A DNA stretch of 64,000 nt from Phycisphaerales bacterium (GTDB taxonomy: Bacteria; Planctomycetota; Phycisphaerae; Phycisphaerales; UBA1924), in assembly GCA_019744815.1 (NCBI GenBank), contig JAIEUA010000001.1, positions 124,001-188,000 on the forward strand, in the 5' to 3' direction. A program made the position numbers and the translations under genes. This document shows, one piece after another, positions 17,606 through 25,711 of the stretch; the first letter of the stretch is position 1, and every line of letters starts with the position of its first letter. The notes under the pieces were generated by a model, which made no database searches, was not told the DNA's origin, and was given only the letters and a program-made list of their open reading frames with translations.

Positions 17606-17633
17606 TTGACAGCCATGAATAAGTTGTTATTCT
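17606..17633 (+). promoter_or_regulatory. Sigma70-type promoter of the DUF1573/prepilin cassette
   Basis: TTGACA at 17606-17611 and TATTCT at 17628-17633 are spaced by 16 bases. The expected transcript start is about 17640, 28 bases before an ATG (17668) with GGAG six bases upstream. The -35 box is followed by gcc, as in the other cassette's promoter. Confidence 0.7.
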
Positions 17634-17667
17634 GACGGGTGATGGGGCCGTTAGACCGGAGCGGGGA

Positions 17668-18458
17668 ATGCGGGACAATACAGAAAACACTGCGACAAGT
17701 GTGGATAGTTCGCCGGGACTGTCGGCACTCCGTGCGTTGGGGACGCATCTGATTCGATTCCGCGAGATCATTTCGGGTGCACGGGGGGGGTAGCGGTTGG
17801 TGCCGGAGTCTTTGCAGTTAGCCTCGTTCTTGTCGTTCGCGCGGCTACGAGAGACCGCGCATTGCTTGAGTTGAGCTTCGACGCGCCGGTCGGATCCATT
17901 CTGCTCGGTGATCATGCAGATGTCTTGGTCGATTTGCAGAATCGATCTACAGCAAGTGTTTTGGAGATCGGAGAGGTAAAGTCCTCCTGCGGCTGCACAG
18001 TCGTGACGGATCGCCCCTCCTCGATTGCAGCGGGTCGTAACGAAAAAGTGCTTTGCAGATTGTCGGCAACCGAAGGCAATCGGCCACGAGTTGGCGCGAC
18101 TATTTCGATAGAGGCACGCGGACATGGTTGGTCACACGTTGATCTGTTCGCAGATGTGTTGCCGCCATTTCGGGGTTGGCCTGCTTATGCAACGGGACAC
18201 CTTGCGGGCGGCGTTGTCGTCGTGGCGATTGACGTCGCGTACTTGAAACGCGTTGAGAGAGTTCGCGCGTTTGATCAGCGATCAAACGTCGAGATAGCGG
18301 GCGTTGAACTGGACCCTGTTGCAGAGGTGTTCAAGATTCCTGTCGATACCGACACGCCGGCAATCGATGTCGTCGTGCACTTTATGAATGGCGTCGATTG
18401 GGCAGGACCGATTCACGTTGACGGTCAACGCGGATCGCCCAGCCTTGGAGACCGCTAG
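17668..18458 (+). CDS. DUF1573-domain membrane-anchored protein, interrupted by a one-base frame change at poly-G
   Basis: The ATG at 17668 follows a good promoter and GGAG, and encodes MRDNTENTATSVDSSPGLSA and on to GARGG, where a TAG stops it at 17793 directly after eight G. One extra G, or a -1 shift on the G run, continues into VAVGAGVFAVSLVLVV, a membrane helix, and then a DUF1573-type domain (VDLQNRSTASVLEIGEVKSS, then CGCT). That second frame stays open to 18458 but has no good start before TTG at 17862, which would lose the helix. The two parts therefore look like one gene of about 263 residues. DUF1573 proteins are exported and share the Cys-Gly-Cys-Thr motif; their role is not settled. 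First gene of cassette 2. Confidence 0.72.
17783..17790 (+). other. Run of eight G at a frame change
   Basis: The run sits between codon 38 of the upstream frame and an immediate TAG at 17791. GGGGGGG fits the pattern of a slippery heptamer for -1 shifting, and a ninth G would join the frames outright. Sequencing error, slippage and true mutation cannot be told apart from one sequence. Confidence 0.7.
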
Positions 18459-18482
18459 ATTCAGCGGTTAAGGAGTAGTGCC

Positions 18483-18692
18483 GTGATACGAAAAGAATTC
18501 ATCAGGAAGCTCGCCGTGTTCATGTCCGTATCGATCGTGGTCGTCATCGCTACGCCGAAGACACATGCCGACGGCGGAGAGTTGGCTCCGGCGATGTGCA
18601 AGTCCCCATGTGGCAACATTCAATGCGGCGGCTTGACGTGTACCTGCGACACCAAGCCGTCGCCTCCTGTGTGCGAGAACAACGTGAACTAG
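18483..18692 (+). CDS. Short cysteine-rich exported peptide
   Basis: A peptide of 69 residues. Residues 1-30 form a signal peptide (RKLAVFMSVSIVVVIATPK) and the mature part holds six Cys in about 30 residues (CKSPCGNIQCGGLTCTCDT, then PVC). It starts with GTG at 18483, with AAGGAG seven bases upstream. It is in the second position of cassette 2, as the longer Cys-rich protein is in cassette 1. The two are not clearly homologous in sequence. No family was recognised; it is a candidate disulfide-bonded surface component (inference). Confidence 0.72.
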   Translation: MIRKEFIRKLAVFMSVSIVVVIATPKTHADGGELAPAMCKSPCGNIQCGGLTCTCDTKPSPPVCENNVN

Positions 18693-18703
18693 TGAGGTCA
18701 AGG

Positions 18704-19543
18704 ATGAACAAGGCCGAGCTTGGCATTGCTGCTGGATGTGTCGGAGCCATCGCGGTGCTCACCTGGTTTTGGCACGGTGACGGAAACACTGCCGCCTCCG
18801 AGAAGCAGGCCTTACAAGCGGAGGCTCGCCGACTTGACGGTCGGCGAGCCGCTTTGGAAATGACTGATGGTGTTGTTGATAGCAAGCAAGTTGCTTCAAT
18901 CATTGGTGCTGGCGTGCAAACCGTCGGGGCCGAAATCGATAAGAGCATGTATGAGTCATTGAGAATGACGCTCGCCGCGCAACTCGTTGCGAGGACATCG
19001 TCGGACGCGACTTTGGCGATTCGCCTCGCCGAAGAAGAGCGGGGCATGAGATGGCTCAAGCCCGGAGATGATCCGGGATGGAACTGGATTATCCGAACCT
19101 GCACGGACCTTGGTATAAAGACGGATGACGCAACGGACGCGAGAGTGCTCTTCGAACGATACCTGGCGGCGCAATACGCAGCGACTCGGTTTCGCGGAAT
19201 CGCGTCGTCGCAATCCGGGGCTCGGCTGATTCTCTATCGTGCCCGAACAGAAGATCAGTGCTACGACCTAATGATGAGCGGGCTCAGCGATGCAGACCGA
19301 GCCTTTTGGTTCTCGATGGGAAAGACTCAGCTCGGTCTTTGCTTTCGCATCCCGGTTCGCACCCTCGCATCCATGCTCGAAGCCGAAGGCGCGGTCTGGG
19401 TGGCGTCGTCGCAGACATTTGTGCGCCAAGCCAACGGAACCGTTGGGCAGTTTCATTGCGTCCTTGTATGGGATTCCCAGGCAAAGTCCTGGGTACCGAT
19501 CCAGGTGTCGCGTCGCGGCGAAGGGAGCATTGTGTGGTACTAG
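18704..19543 (+). CDS. Membrane-anchored protein of unknown family
   Basis: A protein of 279 residues with one N-terminal membrane helix (ELGIAAGCVGAIAVLTWFW) and the rest hydrophilic, presumably outside the cytoplasm. It has an alpha-helical charged region (residues ~30-60) and a C-terminal part rich in beta-type residues ending RRGEGSIVWY. AAGG and GAGG lie just before the ATG at 18704. The gene starts 11 bases after the Cys-rich peptide's stop and overlaps the prepilin gene by 10 bases, so the three are surely co-transcribed. It is not recognisably related to the membrane protein of cassette 1. Confidence 0.72.
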   Translation: MNKAELGIAAGCVGAIAVLTWFWHGDGNTAASEKQALQAEARRLDGRRAALEMTDGVVDSKQVASIIGAGVQTVGAEIDKSMYESLRMTLAAQLVARTSSDATLAIRLAEEERGMRWLKPGDDPGWNWIIRTCTDLGIKTDDATDARVLFERYLAAQYAATRFRGIASSQSGARLILYRARTEDQCYDLMMSGLSDADRAFWFSMGKTQLGLCFRIPVRTLASMLEAEGAVWVASSQTFVRQANGTVGQFHCVLVWDSQAKSWVPIQVSRRGEGSIVWY

Positions 19544-20349
19544 GGGGCCGACAAGCATTGGGAAGTTGTCAACGCGGCTTTACCCTCATCGAGTTGATGG
19601 TTGTGCTGACCGTGATTGCGGTGCTGCTCTCTTTGTCGTTGGCGTCTCTCACAAGGTCGCGGTCCGTGGCCCAGTCGAGTGTGTGCATGTCCAGTCTTCG
19701 CGGCCTGGGGCAGCTGTCCGAAGTCGGTACCGGTCTGCGTCGGGGCCGTTTTCCGAACGGGCTGACACAAGGTTCGACGCGAGCGGACTTCGCGTTTCAC
19801 GATCTTGTGATCAGCGTTTTCAGCCCGCAAGGCCAAGCAACCGAGTATGTGGTTCCGTTCGGACTTGCTGGGGTCATCGGTCCGCGCGACGATCCCCGGC
19901 CGCTCTCCTGTCCGACCGTTATTCGCTCGAAGTCCATCGAACGAGCTTCATCTGAACCGCGCGGGGACGAACCCGGACTCTCGTACATCTACTCGGTGGC
20001 TTTCTACACCGACCCGAAGCTGTGGGCTGCCGACACCCCATCGCTTCGCCTGACACCCGAGGCATACGCCCGCGATGTTCGAAGCGATGAGATCGTCTTT
20101 CCGGACGCCAAAGTGATGCTGAGCGAGTCCCGCGACTACCACGGTGAGCGGACTCGACTGGGTTCGGAACAGGCGACTTCGGCCCAGTTCGTGAACGCGG
20201 TCTTCGCCGATGGCCACGCGGTGCGCGCCGCCCCCCGGCTTGCACGTCCAGCCTTGGGCTTGCGATGGGAGTGGTTTCCCGGAGATACACAGTTGCGTTC
20301 GGTTCCGTTCAACGCTGCGGTGGATGGGTGTCGCGGCCGCGACTATTGA
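19534..20349 (+). CDS. Prepilin-like protein of cassette 2
   Basis: A protein of 271 residues with the prepilin motif QRGFTLIELMVVLTVIAVLL at residues 13-32: Gly before the cut, Phe +1 and Glu +5. The C-terminal region includes NAVFADGHAVR, like the DG-containing end of planctomycete prepilin-like proteins. The GTG start at 19534 is chosen because AAGGGAG lies six bases upstream and it overlaps the previous gene. Here the prepilin is the last gene, whereas in cassette 1 it is the first. Confidence 0.85.
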   Translation: MVLGGRQALGSCQRGFTLIELMVVLTVIAVLLSLSLASLTRSRSVAQSSVCMSSLRGLGQLSEVGTGLRRGRFPNGLTQGSTRADFAFHDLVISVFSPQGQATEYVVPFGLAGVIGPRDDPRPLSCPTVIRSKSIERASSEPRGDEPGLSYIYSVAFYTDPKLWAADTPSLRLTPEAYARDVRSDEIVFPDAKVMLSESRDYHGERTRLGSEQATSAQFVNAVFADGHAVRAAPRLARPALGLRWEWFPGDTQLRSVPFNAAVDGCRGRDY

Positions 20350-20430
20350 GCGACTGAGAGGGCTACACAAGGCGTTGGGCGACTCAGCTGCTCCGTCTGC
20401 GACTCCTCCCCTGCCTTTCTGCCCTCTGCC

Positions 20431-20641
20431 CTTATCCACATCGCCGCCAAATGGCTGGATTGCTACCTCCACCCCGGCGACCTCGCACCCGCTCAGATCG
20501 ACCACGCCCTCATCGACGCCGGCTTTTGAGATCGAGTCCTCCGAGGCTCTCCCCGGCGGCGACACCCGCTTCGACGTCGCCATTATCTCCAACCGCGGCG
20601 ACACCCCAAGCGTCGTCGGTCTCGCACGCGAAGCTGGATCC
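20431..20641 (+). pseudogene. Relic of an unknown gene with one extra T
   Basis: Reading from 20431 gives LIHIAAKWLDCYLHPGDLAP and on to LIDAGF, then a TGA at 20527. Removing one T from the ttttgag run continues into EIESSEALPGGDTRFDVAII and SNRGDTPSVVG. Both halves look like real protein and join neatly. There is no start, and the reading runs into a repeat at 20642. This is probably the decayed end of a gene. It lies in a 570-base stretch (20350-20919) that otherwise holds only repeats. Confidence 0.5.
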
Positions 20642-20690
20642 GGGTGCCACTGCCCAACCTGCTCGGAGGTTGGGCAGTGCGAGTGCTCGC
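20642..20690. repeat. GGGTGCCACTGCCCAACC hairpin, copy 1
   Basis: A strong hairpin with stem cactgcccaacc...ggttgggcagtg. It matches the left part of the longer element at 25582-25684. The right terminal arm is not clear here because another repeat follows at 20716. Confidence 0.75.
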
Positions 20691-20715
20691 GTTCCCGCCG
20701 CACCCCCGCTGTCTT

Positions 20716-20847
20716 GGTGCCATCCGTCCGCCGGCTCTGCGGCGCGACTGATGCGGTCTGGAACCAACGCGCGATCCCGCCCGTCACCCGGCGCTTACCC
20801 AGCCGCATCAGTCGCGCGGCTCCGAGCAGCCGCGGACTGATGGCGCC
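20716..20847. repeat. Inverted repeat, GGTGCCATC family, copy 2 (reverse orientation)
   Basis: The left arm ggtgccatccgtccgccggc and the right arm ending ccgcggactgatggcgcc are inverted. Compared with copy 1 at 142-253, the ccgccggctc arm is on the left and the ccgcggctgctcgg arm on the right, so this copy lies in the opposite direction. Confidence 0.8.
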
Positions 20848-20919
20848 GACCTTCATGGATCGACCGCCTTGCACCAGCCGGGAAACGTATCGAGTCGTGC
20901 GAGTTCTCCGGGCCGCACC

Positions 20920-23529
20920 TCACGACCCGGCGCACAGCAGCGCGTCATACCCCACCAGGAACAGCATGAAGTCCTCGTCCGTCACGAACGAGTCGAGGTT
21001 GAGATCGGCGAGACAAAGCGGCGGCATGTCGGGGTCGAAGCAGTCCATGATCGCGTACTGCTGGACGAAGAGCTGGAAGTCGATGTCGTCCACCAGCCCG
21101 TCGCCGTTCACATCGCCGGGGCAGCAGGCGCCGACCACGCCGACCACGGTCGATTCCGAGTCCACGCTGCCGCAGTCGGTGATCATGCGGCACGAGTAGA
21201 CCCCGGCTCGGCGGGCGTCGATGCGATCGAAGATGAGCAGCGAGCGTCCGCCGCTATCGATCTGGCGAACGTCGGCCATGCCGGAAGGGTCAAAGGGCAA
21301 CCCGTCGCGGAACCACTGGGCCCGCATCGGGGTGTAGCCATTGACCTGCCGCGCCGAGAGGACCACCCGCTCGCCGCAGAGGAACGTCCCGCCCACGGGC
21401 TGATCGGTGATGTCGCCCACGCCGTCGTCGGTCCAGCGGGCCCAGCACACCGAACGCAGCCCCTCGGCCCGCGCGAACGAGCCGACGGCGATCAGCTCGT
21501 CGCGGTAGGTCGCCAAGCCGTACACCTCGCCGCCGGTCGACGCCAGCCCGCCGGCCAGTGGCGTCCACACGCCGCCCCGCAGCCGCGCGATCCGCGACAC
21601 CCCCGTCGCGCCGCTCGCGGTGAACTTGCCACCGGCGATGAGCTCGCCCTTGTGCGTGTGCATCTTGAACACTTCATCGTTGAAGCCATCACCCACCGCC
21701 ACCCACGCCGCCCCGTCCCACTTCGCGATGCGGCTCACCGGCGTCGCCCCCGACGCCGTGAACGCTCCCGCGGCGTACAGCTCGCCGTTGTGCACGTGCA
21801 GCGCCCACACCCGACCATTCAACCCCTCGCCCATCGCGTCCCAGGTCGTGCCGTTCCACCGGGCGACCCGCAGCGCCGGCCGGCCCTCGAAGTTCTGGAA
21901 CTGGCCCGCGGCGATCAGGTCGGTCCCGAACTGAGCGACCGCATCAACCGTCCCGTCCGCGGTTCCACCCACCTGCACCCACGCCGATCCGTTCCACCGC
22001 CGCACCTGGCCGGTCGTCACGCCGCCGGATGTGCTGGCCGACGCCGTCGTGAGCACCCCGCCGCAGTCCGTCAAGGCCGTCGGGTACCGATTCCCAACGC
22101 CGAAGGGCACCCACGCGGTGCCGTCCCATTGGATCATCACCTGGACCAGCACCCCTGTCCCGCCTGCGAGCGGGAGCAGCGTGTTGAACGATCCCGCCCC
22201 GATGAGCCGGTTCTGCCAGCGGACAAGCCAGTCCACGGTACCAAGAGGGCGCATTGGCCCCATGCCTTCCATATCCACGCCGTTCCACCGGGCTGCCCCG
22301 TACGACGATTTCCCCGACGCTGTTTCCACGCCCCCGCTTAGGACGAGCGATCCGTTGAACTCCACCGCGTTGGTCAGCGAGCTACTCGGTCCGACAGCAC
22401 CGAGCCCCAGACCCTGAACGCCCCCGTGCACGTAGCGGGCGAGATTCGTGATCAACGTCGCGGTGGCCCCGTACGTCCCGTCCGTCGATGAGATCGTGAA
22501 CTGCCCGCCCACGATCAGGTCGCCGCCGTACTCGATCGCGAGGCCGGACCTTCCGCTCCCCACGCCGGCACCCGCCGGCAAGAGCGTGAGCCACTGCAGC
22601 CCGTCCCAGCGGAACGGCCTTCCGCCCAGATCGATCGCGTGCAGCCGGCCCTCAAAGACGAGCGCCCGCCCCGGGGCGTTGTTGGGGAGCTGCCCGAGGG
22701 GAGACCACGACACCCCGTCCCACGCCGCCGTGTTGGCGAGCGGCTTCGCGCCCGACGCCGTGATCTGCCCGACCGCCACCAGCCGCCCGTCGTATTCGAT
22801 CACGTCCCACACGTTCTGTGCGGTCAGTCCGTCGCCGAGCGCCGACCATGCGGCTCCGTCCCAACGCGCGATGTTCAACGCCGAGACGCCTCCGATGCTC
22901 GTGAAGAAGCCCGCGACGATCAACTCGTCCCGGAAAACGCAGGCCCCCAGCCCCCGCGCATCCTTGCTGGAACTGCCGAGGAGCTCCCACGCGCCGTTGC
23001 GGAACCGCGCCGCCGCCGAGCCCGTGCCGTCGAGCAGAGCCAACGTTCCCACCGCGACGAGTTCGCCGCGATACTCCAGCAGCCGCGTCACCGTCCCCTG
23101 CAGGTTCCCGACCACCGTCCACGTCGTGCCGTTCCAACGCAGCACGCCGCCTGCGTTCCGGGCCGCGATGTACAGACCGCCCTGAAACGTTCCGATCGCG
23201 CTGACCGATCCGGACGTCAGCACCGCCGGCGAACCGAACGTGCGATACATCCCACCGTCCCATGCGACGACCGGTCCGCACGGCGGCACCGTGCTGGCGT
23301 TCCCGCCGTAGCTCGTGAACGATCCGCCAATGACAAGCCATTCCCCCTGCGGCCCCGGGCCGTCGGGATCCCATTTCGCCATCGCCACGATCGGCCCATT
23401 GAGATCCCCGCGCTCCTGCCCCGGCCCGAAGAGCCAGCGCCCGCAGGTCTGAGCCGAAACTCCCGGAGCGAGCAGAACCCACCCCGCCATCCACGCCGCG
23501 GCGATCCAAACCCGTCTCGCACGACTCAT
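20920..23529 (-). CDS. Large exported WDG-repeat protein with dockerin-like C-terminus
   Basis: A protein of 869 residues. A signal peptide (AAWMAGWVLLAPGVSAQTCG) is followed by about 14 repeats of ~50 residues of the form ARWNGTTW...LYAAGAFTASGATPVS, probably beta-propeller blades. An Ig-like domain follows (about residues 710-790, with PMRAQWFRDGLPFD and GVYSCRM). The end has two EF-hand-like loops, GDVNGDGLVDDIDF and ADLNLDSFVTDEDF, behind a Cys-Cys-Pro-Gly-Asp start, as in dockerin-type modules. It is probably a secreted or surface protein; ligand unknown. Start ATG at 23529 with AAGGGG upstream. A shorter paralogue lies upstream on the same strand. Confidence 0.85.
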   Translation of the reverse strand: MSRARRVWIAAAWMAGWVLLAPGVSAQTCGRWLFGPGQERGDLNGPIVAMAKWDPDGPGPQGEWLVIGGSFTSYGGNASTVPPCGPVVAWDGGMYRTFGSPAVLTSGSVSAIGTFQGGLYIAARNAGGVLRWNGTTWTVVGNLQGTVTRLLEYRGELVAVGTLALLDGTGSAAARFRNGAWELLGSSSKDARGLGACVFRDELIVAGFFTSIGGVSALNIARWDGAAWSALGDGLTAQNVWDVIEYDGRLVAVGQITASGAKPLANTAAWDGVSWSPLGQLPNNAPGRALVFEGRLHAIDLGGRPFRWDGLQWLTLLPAGAGVGSGRSGLAIEYGGDLIVGGQFTISSTDGTYGATATLITNLARYVHGGVQGLGLGAVGPSSSLTNAVEFNGSLVLSGGVETASGKSSYGAARWNGVDMEGMGPMRPLGTVDWLVRWQNRLIGAGSFNTLLPLAGGTGVLVQVMIQWDGTAWVPFGVGNRYPTALTDCGGVLTTASASTSGGVTTGQVRRWNGSAWVQVGGTADGTVDAVAQFGTDLIAAGQFQNFEGRPALRVARWNGTTWDAMGEGLNGRVWALHVHNGELYAAGAFTASGATPVSRIAKWDGAAWVAVGDGFNDEVFKMHTHKGELIAGGKFTASGATGVSRIARLRGGVWTPLAGGLASTGGEVYGLATYRDELIAVGSFARAEGLRSVCWARWTDDGVGDITDQPVGGTFLCGERVVLSARQVNGYTPMRAQWFRDGLPFDPSGMADVRQIDSGGRSLLIFDRIDARRAGVYSCRMITDCGSVDSESTVVGVVGACCPGDVNGDGLVDDIDFQLFVQQYAIMDCFDPDMPPLCLADLNLDSFVTDEDFMLFLVGYDALLCAGS

Positions 23530-23710
23530 GCCTTGCCCCTTTGCATCCCGAGTCCACAGCGTACCACTTCATCGACACGCCGTCCCCCGGCCGGGTCGAG
23601 GAACTCCCCCAACTCTCCATTATCGGGCGTGCCGGTTCGAGCTTGAGCGACCAGGCAATCCAGCGGCGCGAGCGCCGCGATCCCAACTCGCGCACTCGCC
23701 CCGGATGTGA

Positions 23711-25474
23711 TCAGCCCCCTCGACCTCGGTGCTCTCCGTCCGCCAGCTCGGCGGCGCAACTGATGCCGCCTGAAACCGACGCGTCGGACCGTCCACGCGA
23801 TCCCGCGCACACAACGGCGTTGTAGGTCTGAACGAACACCTCGAAATCGGAGTCGTCAACCAACCCGTCGCGGTTCAGGTCGGCGGGGCAGCCAGGAGCC
23901 ATCGCGGAATCGTCGCACACGACGAGGTTGTACGCCGCTGCAAAAACCTGAAAGTCTTGATCATCGACGATCGCGTCGAGCGTGAGATCACCCGGGCAGC
24001 ACGCGCCGCTGACGGTCAGTGCGGCCGGAGCGGACTCGACCTGGTTGCAGCCGAAATCAAACGTGCAGCGGTACAGACCCGCGCTCTCGGGGCGCAGAGT
24101 GTCAAGCCGGAGGGTGCTGACGCCGTCGGCGTACTCGATACGCACGCCGGCGGCAGGATCGTGCGCGAGGAGCGCCTCGCCGCGCTTCCAGGTCACCGAC
24201 GCTGCGTCGTACCCGCTGGCGAGCGCGGCGACCAGGGTCGCCGATCCGCCGCACGCAGGCGACGCGGCCTGCGGCTGGTGTGCGATCCACGCGGTGCGGG
24301 CGCTGCCCCAGCGATTGAACAACGTGGCGCTCCACGGCGACGACACGGTTGCATCACGACCGACCACGAGTTCACCGCTCGGCAGCACGAGCATCTTCTG
24401 CACAGATCGAATCAACCCGTTCCCGAGCGTGGACCATTGCGACCCGTTCCACCGAGCGATCGCGGAAGCAGGAGAACCGCCGGCGCTTGTCAGTTCGCCT
24501 CCAAAGAACACCGAGCCATCGGGCATCACGACAACATCCCGTCCGGCCGCGAGCCCGCCATTCGACGCGATCCCAGCGCCGAGCTTGAGCCATTGCGTTC
24601 CGTCCCACGCCGCGGCGTTCCTGGCCAGATTCGAGAACGCGCCGACGCTGAAGTTGCCCGTGGCGTAGAGCGTACCATCGCTCGCCCGCGCGACGCTCCA
24701 CACCGTGCCGTTCACGCCGCCCGCAAAGTCCTGCCACTTCGTCCCGTTCCACGTCGCGAGGCTCTTGACCGGCACGCCACCCGCATCGCCGAACAGGCCG
24801 CCGACGAGAAGCTGAGTCGGTGACAGCCAGGAGAGGCAACTCACCCACGAATAGTCCGTCAGCGTGCCGCGCGTCAGGCCGCTTCCCAGCGGCCACCACT
24901 CATTGCCGTCCCAGCGTGCGATGTTGTTTACAGCTTTGCCGCCCGCGGTGGTGAACCCCCCCGCCGCGTACACGTCACCGTTCGCGGCCTGCGCCAGTGC
25001 GTTCACCTGAAAGTTGATCGGCGGCACTGAACCCGAAAGACCCGTGCCGAGATTCGACCAAGACGACCCGTCCCAGACCGCGATGTTGCTCACCGCTGTG
25101 CCGCCCGCCTGGTTCATGAGCCCGGCGGCCACCAACCGCCCGTCAGCGAGCGCCAGGACAGACGCCGCGTATCGACTCACCCCGCCGCCGATCTCCGACC
25201 ACGTCCGGCCATCCCACATCGCGATGTTCGCCGCGGGCACACCACCTACAGACGTGAACTGACCACAGACCACCAATCGCGGCTGGTGCGGCCCGGGCCC
25301 GTCGTCGTCCCACATCGTCATGTCGGCGATCGCCTGCCCGGTGAAGTTCGTCGCAGCCGACACCGGCAACCAATGCGGCTCACACGGCGTCGCAGCCCTT
25401 GCGGCCGAGCCACAGACCGCCAATCCAGACGCCGCCACCAATGCACCCGCGGTGCCGCGAAGCTCGATTCCCAT
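23711..25474 (-). CDS. Second exported WDG-repeat protein with dockerin-like end
   Basis: A protein of 587 residues, paralogous to the next gene. After the signal peptide come about eight WDG-type repeats (IAMWDGRTWSEIGGG), an Ig-like region, and two dockerin-like loops (GDLTLDAIVDDQDF, ADLNRDGLVDDSDF). The paralogue stops at LLCAGS. This one reads on after VVCAGS for 28 more residues (RGRSDASVSGGISCAAELAD onward), and that tail is the translation of a half repeat at 23727-23778. The repeat apparently removed the old stop. The ATG at 25474 has GGGAG six bases upstream. Confidence 0.83.
   Translation of the reverse strand: MGIELRGTAGALVAASGLAVCGSAARAATPCEPHWLPVSAATNFTGQAIADMTMWDDDGPGPHQPRLVVCGQFTSVGGVPAANIAMWDGRTWSEIGGGVSRYAASVLALADGRLVAAGLMNQAGGTAVSNIAVWDGSSWSNLGTGLSGSVPPINFQVNALAQAANGDVYAAGGFTTAGGKAVNNIARWDGNEWWPLGSGLTRGTLTDYSWVSCLSWLSPTQLLVGGLFGDAGGVPVKSLATWNGTKWQDFAGGVNGTVWSVARASDGTLYATGNFSVGAFSNLARNAAAWDGTQWLKLGAGIASNGGLAAGRDVVVMPDGSVFFGGELTSAGGSPASAIARWNGSQWSTLGNGLIRSVQKMLVLPSGELVVGRDATVSSPWSATLFNRWGSARTAWIAHQPQAASPACGGSATLVAALASGYDAASVTWKRGEALLAHDPAAGVRIEYADGVSTLRLDTLRPESAGLYRCTFDFGCNQVESAPAALTVSGACCPGDLTLDAIVDDQDFQVFAAAYNLVVCDDSAMAPGCPADLNRDGLVDDSDFEVFVQTYNAVVCAGSRGRSDASVSGGISCAAELADGEHRGRGG
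23727..23778. repeat. Half copy of the GGTGCCATC-family repeat in a gene end
   Basis: The string ggtgctctccgtccgccagc followed by tcggcggcgcaactgatgcc matches one arm of copies 1 and 2. It supplies the last residues of the dockerin-like protein. Confidence 0.75.
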
Positions 25475-25581
25475 GTCACGCTCCCGCAAAGCCCCACGGG
25501 GACCACCCGACTATTCGAGGCACCGTAACGCGGGGTTCCCCGTTTCGTCTCCAGCCTCCCGAGAGGCGCTGCGCCCAGATG

Positions 25582-25684
25582 GGGTGCCACTGCCCAACCG
25601 GCTCGGCGGTTGGGCAGTGCGAGGGCTCACTATCCCGGCGCATTCACACGGCCTGGCCCAGAGCGGCCAGACCGTGGCACCCAG
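25582..25684. repeat. GGGTGCCAC...GTGGCACCC element, full copy
   Basis: Terminal inverted repeats gggtgccac and gtggcaccc enclose a strong hairpin (cactgcccaacc/ggttgggcagtg, 25588-25619) and a second one (ctggcc/ggccag). It fills most of the gap between htpX and the dockerin gene. Confidence 0.82.
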
Positions 25685-25711
25685 CGGGGAGAGAAGGCCC
25701 GTCCAACCCGC

